A DNA stretch of 64,000 nucleotides, taken from Acanthacorydalis orientalis. Lineage: Eukaryota; Arthropoda; Insecta; Megaloptera; Corydalidae. The translations under genes were made by a program, and so were the position numbers. How positions within the stretch are numbered: position 1 is the first letter of the stretch; each line of letters begins with the position of its first letter. This document shows, piece after piece, positions 39,386 to 51,873 of this stretch. Location of the stretch: contig CM068317.1 of the NCBI GenBank assembly GCA_034766995.1, forward strand, positions 33,761,001 to 33,825,000, read 5' to 3'. The notes below the pieces were generated by a model that was not told the origin of the DNA, searched no databases, and was given only the letters and a program-made list of their open reading frames with translations.

Positions 39386-41617
39386 TATATGTATTATTGA
39401 AGCTCAAAAAATAAACTTTAAAAATCGTTCATTCAGCATCCGTTGTTTTTTTAGTATTTTTAATATACAAATACCGTCGTATATTAAAAAAAATAATAGA
39501 ACACTACACTATATTTTATACATTTTGTAATTTTGTAATAGAACAATCATAGTTTCAAAATATCAGTTATACAAGAAAGTCAATGTATAATTTATTTTGC
39601 AATTAATTATTTTCATTCTTAAATAAATATTTATTGTATTATATAAATTAATATATAGAATGTCTTCTTAAGATGTTTTATAGCAAAATATACAACACCT
39701 CAAATATAATGAAAATATATTAATTTATAAAAAAAGAAGATATATTAATTTCAATAATTGTTAACTTTAAATAAACTTTTTGCATTGAAGAAACGATTTA
39801 TAAATTTAAGAAATACTATAAATTTCTTAATTTGACTAAATGAAACATATTTATAAAGAAAGAATGACAGTTAATAGTGGGAAAGATGAGGAAGTCACAT
39901 ACAAGATTTGAAAGTATATAATTTTATTAATTACATTTATTTGAACAGATTATATCTTTGTTTCATGATTTAAAAAATAAAAAGGTTTATATTCTGATAA
40001 AATTACTTTATTGGAATTTATCTATCTATCTATCGATCTATCTACCTATATATATATATATATATACAACAATCTAAAAAACAAACGAAAATGAATGGCA
40101 CAAAAAATGCAAAAATTACAAATTGAAAGTACTTAATTATTTTTAATGTTAAAAATAAAAACATTTATATCTTATATTTATAAAATATTTGTGAGATAAT
40201 TAACAAAATGGCCCCAAATAAGGTAACTAACAATGGAAAGTAAGTAATGTAACTATATATGTTTTTATTACTGATTAAATTTTTTTGATTCTGTATTAAA
40301 AATTATTCAATGTAGACTTTAATTTATTTATTTGACATGTTTCCACTTAAATAAAGTATCATTTTTCACGTAGGAATAATTTATTTTGCATAAGTACAGA
40401 CCATCATTCATAAAGGCCACACATTTAGAACGAAACTGTGAAATGTTTGAACATATCGTTGATCCGTTCGGTTATTTGGTAAATGCATCTGTAATTTAAT
40501 ACAAAAAAGAATCTCGAACAAGTGCGTCACAGTAGAACAACGATTCAAAGTGTCTATATAGAAAAAAAGACTCCAAAAGAAATGATTTATTGTAGATGTC
40601 AGTTACAACAAGGATGTGCTCTGTAGATTTCTGCATCGGCACTAAACATAATAAGATGTATGTGTTCATTCTTTTTGCATGTTTATCTTGTTTTGAAAAA
40701 CATGTGTCCAACACAAATGGATTTTGTATTAACGAACCAAAAAGGAATTTGTTTCATTTTATTGTTTTTTTCTTCCTTAGTTAATCGGTCAACAGAAGTA
40801 TTTATTTTGAAAAAACCTTGAGTTTGTTTTGAAACATTCATTCAATAATGCATCGGGAACGTCAACATAACATCCTTGATTTGAATATGTCTAATAGAGA
40901 TGATGAGTGCATTCGAATATCTTTTTCATAATTATTTTATCGTTATATTGCGGTACAAACAACATACATACACAGATTATTTATTCACTTGGTATTTTAA
41001 CAGCCGTCTTAAAACTATTACAGAGAATCTCACATGAAGTATGTATAAAAAACAAAATATAAAATAATGATTTACAAATACAGTAACCGTATCTCCATAG
41101 TTTTGTAAGATTGTTATTCCATAGATTTATATTTTCCGACAAGTGAGGAATACAAACTAAGAAAACAAATTGCAGGAATTTTTAAAATGAATAATGAAAA
41201 AATATTAATTGAAGTTTGCGTTTTTATAATCTATGTTACCAAGGAAAAGCTTCAGTAGAGACAATAAAGTATTAAAAAGGCAAGTACTCATGATTGAAAT
41301 GAACTTTTGGAATATAATATAGTAGAGGAATTTGATTTAAAAATATGTCTTCGTCTTCAAAGTTCAAACATTCACTCTGAGGAAATTATTTTAATAAACA
41401 AAGATACATAATTCTAATTTAAAGTTTTATTTTCATAAATTAGAAGGAAATATTTCAATCTGTGCAGAAATTAAACAGCAGCTGCATACATACTGAATTA
41501 CAATTTTTGAATTAAAACATGTATATGTTTTTCTATGAAATATGTCCATATTAGTTCATTATCTTTTTTAGTTATTCTTATATAAACAGACATTATACAT
41601 AATTTTTGATGAACCAG
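39386..41617. other. AT-rich DNA without a recognisable gene
   Basis: It contains a CTAT/TA microsatellite at about 40,021. The stretch at 40,380-40,790 is richer in GC and has overlapping 62- and 72-codon frames on opposite strands, neither recognisable. Confidence 0.5.
40019..40067. repeat. Compound (CTAT)n-(TA)n microsatellite
   Basis: TTATCTATCTATCTATCGAT and CTATCTACCTA, then about 20 bp of TA. It has the same order as the locus at 3078 but is shorter and more mutated. Confidence 0.94.
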
Positions 41618-41833
41618 TCAATCACTATGATAGAATTTCGATAAGTTTTGCGGTATCTTTGACGGCATAACTGCACGTTCTACAACTAACGATGCGCGTA
41701 ATTCTATTAAACTTGAACAATTTAAAGCGTTAACTAGTTTTCGACATTCTATATTTATTCCACGTTTAACACCGAACGTATAATTCTTCAGATGTAATGG
41801 ACTGTGTTCATGCAAATCAGTCAAAAAAAACAT
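41618..41833 (-). CDS. Possible coding exon, unrecognised
   Basis: A 71-codon minus-strand frame. By my count about 44% of first codon positions but only about 25% of third positions are G or C, a skew expected of real coding sequence in an AT-rich genome. A TTTTTTTTGACTGATTTGC, then ATGAACACAG sequence near the start resembles a branch point, pyrimidine tract and splice acceptor, so the true exon may begin after that AG, at about 41,804. The peptide includes KNYTFGVKRGINIECRK and is soluble-looking. I recognise no family and no partner exons. Frames of this length are common by chance. Confidence 0.15.
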   Translation of the reverse strand: MFFLTDLHEHSPLHLKNYTFGVKRGINIECRKLVNALNCSSLIELRASLVVERAVMPSKIPQNLSKFYHSD

Positions 41834-42018
41834 GATGATTGGATTTACTTGATTTTACACGTCTAATGAGAAAACATTTATTGTAATGAATCAACATTTT
41901 TTTTATATTTTCATTCATTATTCTTATAATTAAACATTAATCATTTTATCAAACACTATTATTAATTAAACTTTATATTAAAACATATATTCTGCATGTT
42001 TGTTTTGTGAACATTTAA

Positions 42019-42094
<76 letters not shown>

Positions 42095-42470
42095 GCATTT
42101 TACCAAAGTTAATTTTATTTTATACGTATTATAAATAAAAACCATGCAAAAAAAAACAAGAATAATATTTGTACACAGAAAAACCCAAGAATCTCATTTA
42201 TTATAAATTGTCTTTTTAAGACATCACTAAGTGGAATCTTTGACTTGCTAATATATTCAATTTGTGAATATCTTTGAAAAAAATTGTTTAATTATATATT
42301 TAAATGTAATATTCATGATAGTAATATAAGAAAGATTCTATTGCAATCATAATCTTTTGAATATCAAATGCTATTTAAAATTTAAATTATTTTTATTCAA
42401 TAAGAAACTGTTCTTTTATAAATAGTATCGAAAGCGAGGATAAAAATTTTAAAACCCAATGAATAAAAAA
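41834..42470. other. AT-rich DNA without a recognisable gene
   Basis: Only the TA tract near 42,022 stands out. Confidence 0.5.
42022..42091. repeat. (TA)n microsatellite, about 70 bp
   Basis: One extra A (ATATATAAATATAT near 42,049) splits two pure runs. Confidence 0.96.
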
Positions 42471-43030
42471 AGCTCCGTGGAGGTGTAATTCCACCTAGAT
42501 GGAAAACGGTTTTACATTTTCATGAGATTACAGACTCCTTTTTGAAAACGAGCGTTAATATGTTAGTAAAAGTGTGTACATCCGAGTACTCGTTCTTGAA
42601 TAAACATACATAAATATAAATGCATAAATCATATTATTGTTATGTCTAAATAAATTACGTTGTATACAAATACCGAAACGCGACAGTGGCAAGAAACATG
42701 TTTCGTCATCGTAATACAGACAAACAGACAGTGACACAGACCACACCTGATTATCTGAAGTCGTGCGTGTCAAAATACACGCGCCGCTCGACACGCGGGG
42801 TTGAATCGGTGCTCTTTTTTACATTTTCGGGCTCACTCGTCTCACCCCCTCCTGATCATACATACGACCTACTCACACTTTCGAAAGATTTATACGAGTC
42901 CTAGTATTGTTTATTGTTATGATTGGAGGCAACAGGTTATGCGTTGCCAGCGAATTCCGGCGGTTCTCTGGCCGTGTTCGGAACGACTTTGCCCCGGGCA
43001 AGGCGGTAAAATGTGTATATGCTGCCACGA
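42470..43030. other. GC- and CpG-richer block, identity unknown
   Basis: This is the longest GC-richer stretch in the window. It contains ACGCGCCGCTCGACACGCGG at about 42,779 and GTTGCCAGCGAATTCCGGCG at about 42,943, followed by CCCCGGGCAAGGCGG. Frames of 72-120 codons overlap on both strands, and the longest runs into the TA tract. It could be a gene-proximal CpG-rich regulatory block or a decayed transposon with a different base composition. I recognise neither a domain nor terminal repeats. Confidence 0.3.
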
Positions 43031-43053
43031 TCATATTTTATTATTATATTACA

Positions 43054-43054
43054 G

Positions 43055-43117
<63 letters not shown>

Positions 43118-43134
43118 CATCATACATACACATT
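43054..43134. repeat. (TA)n followed by CATA-rich microsatellite
   Basis: ATATATATACATATATA and pure TA to about 43,112, then ACATACATCATACATACACA. Confidence 0.95.
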
Positions 43135-43222
43135 TGAAAATTTTATTGCGCTCAATGTGGTAAAACACGTGTTACAGATATGACAATAATGATCTTTTAT
43201 AAAGAATTGTTAAATATATACA

Positions 43223-43225
<3 letters not shown>

Positions 43226-43291
<66 letters not shown>
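43226..43291. repeat. (TA)n microsatellite, about 66 bp
   Basis: Pure tract after TACATGC. Confidence 0.97.
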
Positions 43292-43292
<1 letters not shown>

Positions 43293-43379
43293 CAAAATTA
43301 TCCACAAAAAACTTTATAAAATACTACTTTAAAAAAATTAATCTATCTGCGAGAATGTTTATATAGACATACTACATGT

Positions 43380-43400
43380 GTATATATATATATATATATA
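43380..43400. repeat. (TA)n microsatellite, about 21 bp
   Basis: Short pure run after ACATGTG, about 70 bp before the GC-rich segment. Confidence 0.94.
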
Positions 43401-43471
43401 AGTCCATGACGTTGACTTATTTATTTGATGTGTTTATTGTTTAATTACGAGTGAATGCTTATAATTGACAT

Positions 43472-43536
43472 GTACGTGAGCGCAGCGAGACCGGGGGTTG
43501 ACGAGTGAAGCGAGTAGGGGGCAAAGCCCTCTAGTA
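43472..43536. mobile_element. GC-rich transposon-like end between TA tracts
   Basis: About 65 bp of strikingly GC-rich DNA in an otherwise AT-rich area. Two degenerate direct repeats, GAGCGCAGCGAG and GAGTGAAGCGAG, lie 27 bp apart. They are followed by the hairpin GGGGGC-AAA-GCCCTC (43517-43531), whose last C begins CTAG (43531-43534) before a T. GAGCGAAGCGAG plus GGGGGCGAAGCCCCC segments of this kind recur as dispersed repeats in many invertebrate genomes. The hairpin and CTAG-T invite comparison with Helitron ends, but the hairpin overlaps CTAG rather than preceding it. I cannot assign a family. Confidence 0.4.
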
Positions 43537-43540
43537 ATAC

Positions 43541-43552
43541 ATATATATATAC

Positions 43553-43609
<57 letters not shown>
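43541..43609. repeat. (TA)n microsatellite with CATA interruptions
   Basis: ATATATATATACATATATAT, then ATATACA and about 43 bp of pure TA. It begins 5 bp after the GC-rich segment. Confidence 0.96.
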
Positions 43610-43612
<3 letters not shown>

Positions 43613-43989
43613 ACATAATAAGTTTTATTCTTTTCTTCTTCTTTACCTTATCTCAAGAATAATCTTTATTATGCAGTTTGATCTTGAAACATTGAGAATG
43701 AATCGAATATTAGTTTGACATTCATAAAATTAAATATTTAATTGAAAACGTTGAAATAGAAGTGTAACACAAAAAATTATATTACTCATAAGATTTTTAA
43801 TCTCGAGAAACTTTGTATTTTCTCAGATCTTAATTATGTTTTTTATATGACTCAAGTAACCTCCGACACTTTTTATAACCCAGCTCTTAATCTCAAGAAT
43901 GATTTTTTTGATTCAGTTTCGGCATGTTTTCACAACGTTTCGGACATTAATAATGATTTTCTAAGCCGAAACAGCATTTTTTTTTTGTT

Positions 43990-44175
43990 AATACAGTTAT
44001 GGCACTGTGAATACATTCACAAATAAATTCTTTTTTTAATCCACAAAACATAGAAAAATGTCTGATCAAAAATGTTCAATAAATTATTATTTATATTTTT
44101 TTACTGTTGCTTATGCGCATTTCGATGGTAATGCTATTATCTTCAAAGCACCGAGGTAAAAAAAATCAGTCAATT
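43990..44175 (+). mobile_element. Dispersed repeat sharing the 37.1-kb element's 5' part
   Basis: TGTTGCTTATGCGCATTTCG at about 44,105 is identical to the minus strand near 37,068-37,088. The translated context also agrees (VAYAHFDGNAII here, VAYAHFEGEDSS there). Similarity to 33918-34060 continues on both sides. The frame stops after about 17 codons, so this copy is dead or non-autonomous. Confidence 0.45.
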
Positions 44176-44753
44176 TTCCTGTACTTTGAAAACTTTTTAT
44201 ACGTGAAATTTAGGTTTATTAAGGAATAATAATAAACTAAGACAACAATAATAAAGAACATGTATCTCCAATATATCATTCTCATGTCACGTCATGTTGA
44301 ACAAGAATCACTCAAGATAACAGCAGTTATTTGCGACATTAACTATAAATTACTATATATTACCTATCATTTATAAATTATTTATAGAACAACTGATATA
44401 AATATTAACTTATCGAACACTATTTTGTCACTTAATGTTTTCATGCATTAATGGTTAGCAAATACTCGTGTATTTTTATATATTATTCTAATTTAGATTT
44501 TATCTAGAACACAGTTTAACCTGCCAATAAATTTATAATAAATAACCATACAATCTAATGGACGTTTCAAGCAGCGAGAATAACAAATTTCTAGAAATTT
44601 TACATTATTACTTATAATCTGTTTTATGATTTATTGATTAATGACGATAAATGTGTATTATAATAATCAGTAATGAATTGTAAATAATTATTTTATTAAA
44701 ATTATAGATAATTTTGTATGCTTTTCTATTTTTCATTTCAGACTTTATACACA

Positions 44754-44760
<7 letters not shown>

Positions 44761-44806
<46 letters not shown>
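44761..44806. repeat. (TA)n microsatellite, about 46 bp
   Basis: Pure tract between ATTTTAAT and ATGTAATC. Confidence 0.96.
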
Positions 44807-44808
<2 letters not shown>

Positions 44809-45122
44809 GTAATCTTTTTAAAGAACTAGAACGAATGGGAAAAACATGATAAAATAATGTTATTAATATACGACCACGCTTTTATTTCTACTCCGTTTTG
44901 AATAAATCTCTAGAACTGTTAACCATTGCTAATCGACACAATTTCTCTTGATATCAGCTGTGACAAAAAAAATATTCGATTTGATTTGATTAAGAAAGTA
45001 CAATAATAAAAAAATAAATGAACCAATTATATATCTCTTTAATACCACAATTATATTTATACTTACTTCCGCTATATAAAATTGTAGTTCTAGTTATCAA
45101 TATACACAATTATGCAGGTAAT

Positions 45123-45126
<4 letters not shown>

Positions 45127-45186
<60 letters not shown>
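45127..45186. repeat. (TA)n microsatellite, about 60 bp
   Basis: Pure tract after GTAATTCTC. Confidence 0.97.
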
Positions 45187-45192
<6 letters not shown>

Positions 45193-45529
45193 ATATTAAT
45201 ATATCATTGTGCTCAAATTTTACCTGACGATTATAAAGAATTACTCATTGATATATTGACATGCCTATATTTATACAATAAAATACCATTTAATTCATCT
45301 CTAATATATATATTAATAATTTCAACTATTTGAGAGATGTGGTTTAACTTTAAATGTAAATATCGTTAAATTGATCGTTTAAATTATTACTTATTAATAT
45401 TCAATATATTTTTTGATTCATTACTAATACGGTAATATGTTAATCAGTTTAAGCACACCAATTTATCAATTATAATCCAGAAAAAGAATCCAGTATAAAA
45501 CGAACTTGTTCCAAAAATATACATTGTCA

Positions 45530-45760
45530 TCTCTTACGACACGACTCTCTGGCATTTAACGACGCTACCATCATTGTGTAATTGTTTCATTGTCTTCGGG
45601 GCGATCCGCAACACAATTATAACGTATTTATGTTTATGTATGTAGGAACGCGTTTCGAACACAACGTCGTTGGCAAAAAGTCAACATCTGTGCGCGTTGG
45701 AGAACCACACCTATTTGCAGGAATGCGCGACTAGCCTGTTAAATCCACAAACCAACCGTC
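45530..45760. promoter_or_regulatory. GC-richer CpG-containing island, possibly regulatory
   Basis: CGACACGACTCTCTGGCATT, CTTCGGGGCGATCCGC and GGAACGCGTTTCGAACAC stand out, as do CATCTGTGCGCGTTGGAG and AACCACACC (a Runt-type site). No frame of note and no transposon ends are visible. This could be a conserved non-coding or promoter segment, but the only evidence is the composition change. Confidence 0.2.
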
Positions 45761-46018
45761 TTTTTCAATGATTTAGAAATCTCAGCCTTTTGATTCATCA
45801 TCTAATGATCGCGTCTCTAATCATAGCGTCATTTATATTATCGGTTTTATTACTTGTATTATTATATTTATCCGTATGTCTGGTCTTTTTTAATCCACTA
45901 GTATGTTTTTTTTTCTTTTAGAGTGATATTAAAGTTTTATGAATACAATTATCTAATAAGTACGATTATTACAGAGGTGACCTTCAATGTATAGTATTTT
46001 TCTTCTTGGTATTTAAAA

Positions 46019-46024
<6 letters not shown>

Positions 46025-46066
<42 letters not shown>
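46025..46066. repeat. (TA)n microsatellite, about 42 bp
   Basis: Pure tract between AATTATA and TTCATTTTTC. Confidence 0.96.
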
Positions 46067-46069
<3 letters not shown>

Positions 46070-48826
46070 TTTTTCTAATTGAGTGAATGATGTTCTTTAA
46101 AAAAGTATTGATTTTTAGTGTAAGAAAACATTGTCAAGTTGTCATTGTTGTCTTAATCAATTACTTTATACAAATGTACTATTCTCGAAACGTTTAATTA
46201 AATATGTAAAAATTTTAAAAAATATTACATAAATACAATTTTTAACCAATTGATTTAGTTTGTAATTATTAATAAAAATTATATAGTTTACACCAAATTT
46301 AATAACATAAATTTGTCTCACTTATTATTTTCTGTTTTCAATTTTTATTCAAAATGTATATTTACTTAAAAGTTTGTGAAATTTAATTAAATATTCGAAT
46401 TAATGTATTCTACATTCCGACTGTTGTTAACATTCATTTCACAAATTAATATATAAATTAGTTTAAACAAAATTTCTTTCCCTTATTGTTTTTTGTTTTT
46501 TATGTAATAATTTTACAAACATACTTTAATTAAATTTGTTTACTGCCCTGATGTTAAAATAACTATTAAATTTATAATAGACATATTTTCATCTTCTAAT
46601 GATAACTCCGCTATGATATTATTTTCATCCACTACAAAACTAGATAAAATCCTTTTATTTTTCAGTTTGAATGGAAAATTATCTCTCCTTTTCACACTTT
46701 TCAAATATATTTTCTGATATCCTTTTTCTACATTTTTTTTGGTAATTCTATAATTTTTTATATATTTTTTTTAGTTCTAATCAATATATTTTTTGTATTC
46801 CCTTTTAATGTATCTCAGCAATTTCACACTCTTTAATCCTGTTATTATGTCTATAACAAGTGTTTATTTCTAAATCAAATCTATTTTTCTCCTATTCTGT
46901 GTAACTGTGATACTCATTTTTTTTTATTCTTTTCTAGTGACAAAATGGTTGATTTAAAAAAAATATGTGCTTGCATTTGCATCTGTATTTAATATGATTT
47001 CGGTACATTAACGAAATACCATCTATGTCAAACATTTTTCTGTTCAAGTTCGCTTTCAAAATAATCGTTTCCGTAATGACTACTGGCATTCAAAAGTTCT
47101 AACTTGAATTCAAATACACCGATTAGCTAATTCGACATGAAAACTATTTGTTTGAATCACTATTAAAATTTGTTCAACTTATTAAGTGAGAAATATTGGC
47201 TTTTTTAATAAAACTGACTTGTTTTAAATTTAGAATTCAAAGCTGAATTTTATTCGCACTGATCAGTAAGCTGACCTATCAACTTTATGATTAAAATTCT
47301 TTGAATATTTATAGTAAAATGCATTATCAACAGTAATAATTTAATTTTAAAATAAAAATAAGTATAAAAAAACTTATTTTAAGCAAGTATTGTCGATTAT
47401 AACTTATTGAACACTCAAACAGTTCTAATAGAAACGACTGCATTGTAAAATATTTTATTCTAAACGTGAAGAAAAAATGTCAAAAGCGAACTATGATTAA
47501 CAAACAGTGAATATTTTTAATGAATTTAATTATGTATAAAAATTGTACTACATAAAGATATAAAAAATAATAATAAAAAAGTGAGAATTTTTAAACTGTT
47601 ATCAATGAATCGCTTTCGACGAATTTCTATTAGTTCACACATGTGGAATTTATTTCGTGTTAATTTATGCGTGTTTATTGTTCTTAAAGAGTGCCAAAAT
47701 ACACATTTACTTTTATTTATTTACGTGCATTAACATGTGTTTGACGTAACAGTATGTTAGCAGATTCTTCAGAGGTTTATGAAATATTCATACTTTCTAT
47801 CTGCTGGACTCGAGCATATGTACAATTGATCGAATTTCACATCATTTGGAAATTAACAGCCGACTAAAATACATAAATATTGAGTAACTTTTCCGAATAA
47901 ATTTCACTATTTTTTACTCAATCGTCATCTCATTTGTCTAAAAATATATTTGGAATGAATACATATTTCTCTATCTTTAAAATTTTGTAAGTTTAAATTA
48001 TTTAGTAATGATCTCAGAATCTAAATTAATTTTACGGTGATTGAAAAGCGGTAAACATCCATTTGCTTTATTATTTTGAATATTTTAGAACTATTTATGA
48101 AATTAAATTGCGTGTGAGCATCATAGAATTATCATATTTTTTAATGAAAGTAGTGAATTATATTCTTGATCGAAAAGAGGTATTTTTGAAAATTTTTTGT
48201 TTTTTAAAAAAATTATTGATATTGATTAATAAAATATTAAAATGTTAATGGAAGATTATTGTTTGTCGGAAAAGTGGACACACATACCACTACTGCATAT
48301 GTTTACATGTCAATAATTTAAGGTTATTAATCAGTATGGTAATAAAAATCTTAAATAACGGAATAAAATAAATATTTTGAAAAAATGTTAATATAATTCA
48401 GATTCTACAATGTATTCGTGTTACGGAATGTTTAATATATTGTTCTATTTATATATAGTAATGAAGTTAAGTATCAAAATTAAATAATAAAATAAATTTT
48501 ATATTATATAATATAACATACATGTACTTAAAGTATATTTATATGAAGTAATTAATTTTATTTTCCGGATTCAACAGCAAAATCACCGCCGTGATCGATG
48601 TGACAGTTTTATGAAGCCTTGTGAAAGGCTAGCTATTCATTTTGTTCAACCGAATCTAATACAATTAATTTATTACACAATAGATAAACTGTGAGAAAAT
48701 TTATCAAAGAATATATCACAATGAGATTAATTACAAAATTACTTCGTATTAAACGCATTCTATTATTTACTTCTAACAATGTTCCATAATTAGAAAATAA
48801 ATTAATTATTACTGAAAATATACACA

Positions 48827-48829
<3 letters not shown>

Positions 48830-48898
<69 letters not shown>
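48830..48898. repeat. (TA)n microsatellite, about 68 bp
   Basis: Pure tract between CACAAACA and TGTACACGCAC. Confidence 0.97.
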
Positions 48899-48903
<5 letters not shown>

Positions 48904-51044
48904 GCACAAACATTTATAATTAATAGTAAAATTTAACAACCACAAAACTGAATATAAAACTTATACACCATGAACATATAATTGGTATTAATATTTTCAA
49001 GTCAATTAGAGGAATAGCGGAAAAAATACATTTTCCAGAGATTAATTTTAAGATACCGTGTTATAGATCAGTATTACGAAGGTATGCAGCTACAGGTGGC
49101 CAGGTAAGGATATGTTAGTGGTACTCTTTGAAATTATATTCGAATGTGCCACCTATAGGGTCTATACATTTAACAAGTCCATATTAAGAAAGAAATTATG
49201 AATATATATTGTTGTAGACGTCCTAAGAAACCATTAACATTTCATTATCGTTATGAGTATGTTTACAAACATGTAGATGATTCATCGCAATATAAATTAC
49301 ATATATATACATAATTGCATATAAAATGACCGGTCTTAAGATTGAATGAAAGTTAACTGCATTAATTGAAATGACCGTCATATAATTTACTGCATTTTTG
49401 GTAATATGACTCTAGAAAATGAATCACGATGCAGGTAAAGAACGAAAATTGAGTAGAAACCAGCAATGAAAAGTGTTAAAAAAATGTGCACTCCTAAAAA
49501 ACTGACCAACCTTTTGTAAATGAGTTCAAATTATCTTTGTTTTTTGATGCTTAAAACCATAAGTAGTGTAAAAAATCCAGTAAAAAGTTCTACACATACG
49601 AACGAAATAAAGCAAATTACAGAGACTTTGTTTGCTTGTAAAACATTTGTAAAACAGAAGAAAAAGGATCTTTGTTTTACACGAAATAATAAATAGGAAT
49701 AAAAAAACATGTTCTGTATGATAAGTGCAAATGTTCGACTTAATGATTCTGTACGGATAAAAAATCAAAACGTATTTCAAATCTTAATCTTACATTATAA
49801 AAGATTTATTTTTAATTTATAACAGTTTAAACATATAAAGACATATTTTTTAAAACAAATAGAAATTATCAATATAAATTATAATAGTTAAAATTTAAAG
49901 TGATAACATTTTATTCTTGTCTATAACAAACGCTCAATCTTACCTAATACTAATAATTTAAAAAAATAAAAATAATGATTATGAATAATCAAATAAATAA
50001 AATCAGAGACTCGCTCCATATTTATTGGAGTTGATCATTCGACAAACTAACGTTTTTTCAAACATTTAAAAACTTGTTTTTAAAAATCATATATTTAATA
50101 CTGATATTACTATTAAACAATTTTTTTTAATAATGTTTCGGTTTAGGAAATATTAAACTTTTTTCAAGAAAGAAATAAAATAAGATATGTCAGTAGACCG
50201 CAGGTAAAAATAAATTAGATAGTTATTAAAATGAATAAAATTATATAATTTGTAAATTTAACTTTCATTTATATTCCACTTATTATTGATTCATTATATA
50301 AAAATTTGAAAAAAAAAAACTATAAAATGTTTAAATATGAATAAAGGTTGTTATAATGTATATAATTTGTAAGTTCATAAAACAATTCTCATACATTATA
50401 AAAAAACGATAATTTGTACATATTTTTTTTTTCATAATATGTATAACATATTTTTAATATACATACATTTATGTAGCTAGACACTTTTCAATATTAAAGA
50501 TATATGTTTTTTAATTGGTTTTTAATAATTGATTTTATGATTTTTAAATCATAAGTCCAATTATTATAAACCAATTTCAAACCCATAACAAAATTATTAT
50601 TAAAATATTAAACATATGAATCGAGAAAATTCATTAAAAATATGCACTATATTAGTGAAATTTTTAATAATATCGATATAAATAACAATCTATAACATGT
50701 ATAGAAAGTTTATTCACTAAACGAGTCACTTGCTAAAGATGTTAATTTAATTAGAAATAATCTATTTAACAACATCTTTTGCAAAATGTGTACATATTTT
50801 CGTAAATATATCTACACTAGGGTTAATTTCATATGATTTGCATAAATACTACCTATTAATAAAATCTGCGTAAAGTAGAAAACGTAAGGATAGCTATATA
50901 AATATACCAAAAACATGATTAAACAAGAAAAGTGCCGTTTTTGCAAATAATCCCGTTTCCACGAACATAGACCCTTCATGTTTTGAAGTAGTATGAGTAA
51001 TGCAAAAAATCAGTGTTCGTGCTAAATGACTTTAATGTATATGT

Positions 51045-51047
<3 letters not shown>

Positions 51048-51099
<52 letters not shown>

Positions 51100-51103
51100 T
51101 ATA
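51048..51103. repeat. (TA)n microsatellite, about 46 bp plus tail
   Basis: Pure TA to about 51,093, then CATATATATAAA. Confidence 0.96.
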
Positions 51104-51518
51104 AATACTCATTTACATTATCATTACATAATTAACATAAATTCACATACGCACATATTATGATTAATTAAAAATGTCGCAACATTAGCAACAAAATATT
51201 ACAAAATATTTAATATTCCTTATCTGCTTATAGATGATAATTGTTATCAACCTGTGTGCTTTTCCTTGGAGTAGTTTAATTTTATTAGTGTTCAGAATAC
51301 TGAAATTATCTATATACTTATAATAAATGTTAAGATTGCAGTAAAACTATTTTATTTTAAAAAACAAATATATTTAAGTAATTAATTTCGATTTTTTAAG
51401 AATTAATCTATAATACAATTTCTCTTCTCTTTATCAATTATCGAATACTAATTGGTCAATGTTATCTGACCAGCTGTACAAAAATTACATAAATAAAAGT
51501 TAAGAAAATATTACAGAA

Positions 51519-51873
51519 CTAGTATCTAAATATCCCGTCAAAATTGACGGGAAAATAGAAAGAAAAAACTGTTTGTTGCTTTTTACAACATAATATATTT
51601 AAACACAAAAAATACTTAAGAAAGAAACTTAATAAATTTAATTTGAAACCTATCAATTATGAAAATTTTCTTATACATTTGCTAGATGGCGGCAAACAGC
51701 CACGTTGTGGACAAAGTGACGAAAAATGTGGATTTTTATTATTAAGAAGTTGTTTTTTAAAATAAAATAAAACTTTATTTTAAAATTTGATTTTATATTG
51801 AGCTTCTCCGTTATTCGTATTTGATCACAATCAAAATATGAAACTAATTGTATAAATTTATTCACAATGTTGT
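51519..51873 (-). mobile_element. Helitron-like element, copy B, 3' end
   Basis: On the minus strand the element ends with the perfect 18-base palindrome CCCGTCAATTTTGACGGG (51534-51551), 11 bases, then CTAG (51519-51522) and a T as host base. This arrangement matches Helitron 3' termini. The 226 bp upstream align with copy A at 23666-23891 (for example CAGTTTTTTCTTT, then TATTTTCCCG in both). Weaker similarity reaches a shared GACAACATT near 51,865. No Rep or helicase coding is present, and the 5' end is not defined. Confidence 0.62.

Larger units (their letters stand above)
43610..45530. other. AT-rich DNA without a recognisable gene
   Basis: It contains the dispersed repeat at about 43,990-44,175 and two TA tracts. 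I see nothing else. Confidence 0.5.
45760..51518. other. AT-rich DNA without a recognisable gene
   Basis: TA tracts near 46,025, 48,830 and 51,048 are the only repeats. About 2.7 kb between the first two has none. Short GC-richer patches at about 47,600-47,860, 48,570-48,640 and 49,050-49,170 are unassigned. Confidence 0.5.

Noticed and set aside
50672..50682. TATCGATA octamers at about 8,821, 38,032, 50,673 and 52,461
   Set aside because: About three are expected by chance at this composition, and these lack a GC-rich context or partner motif.
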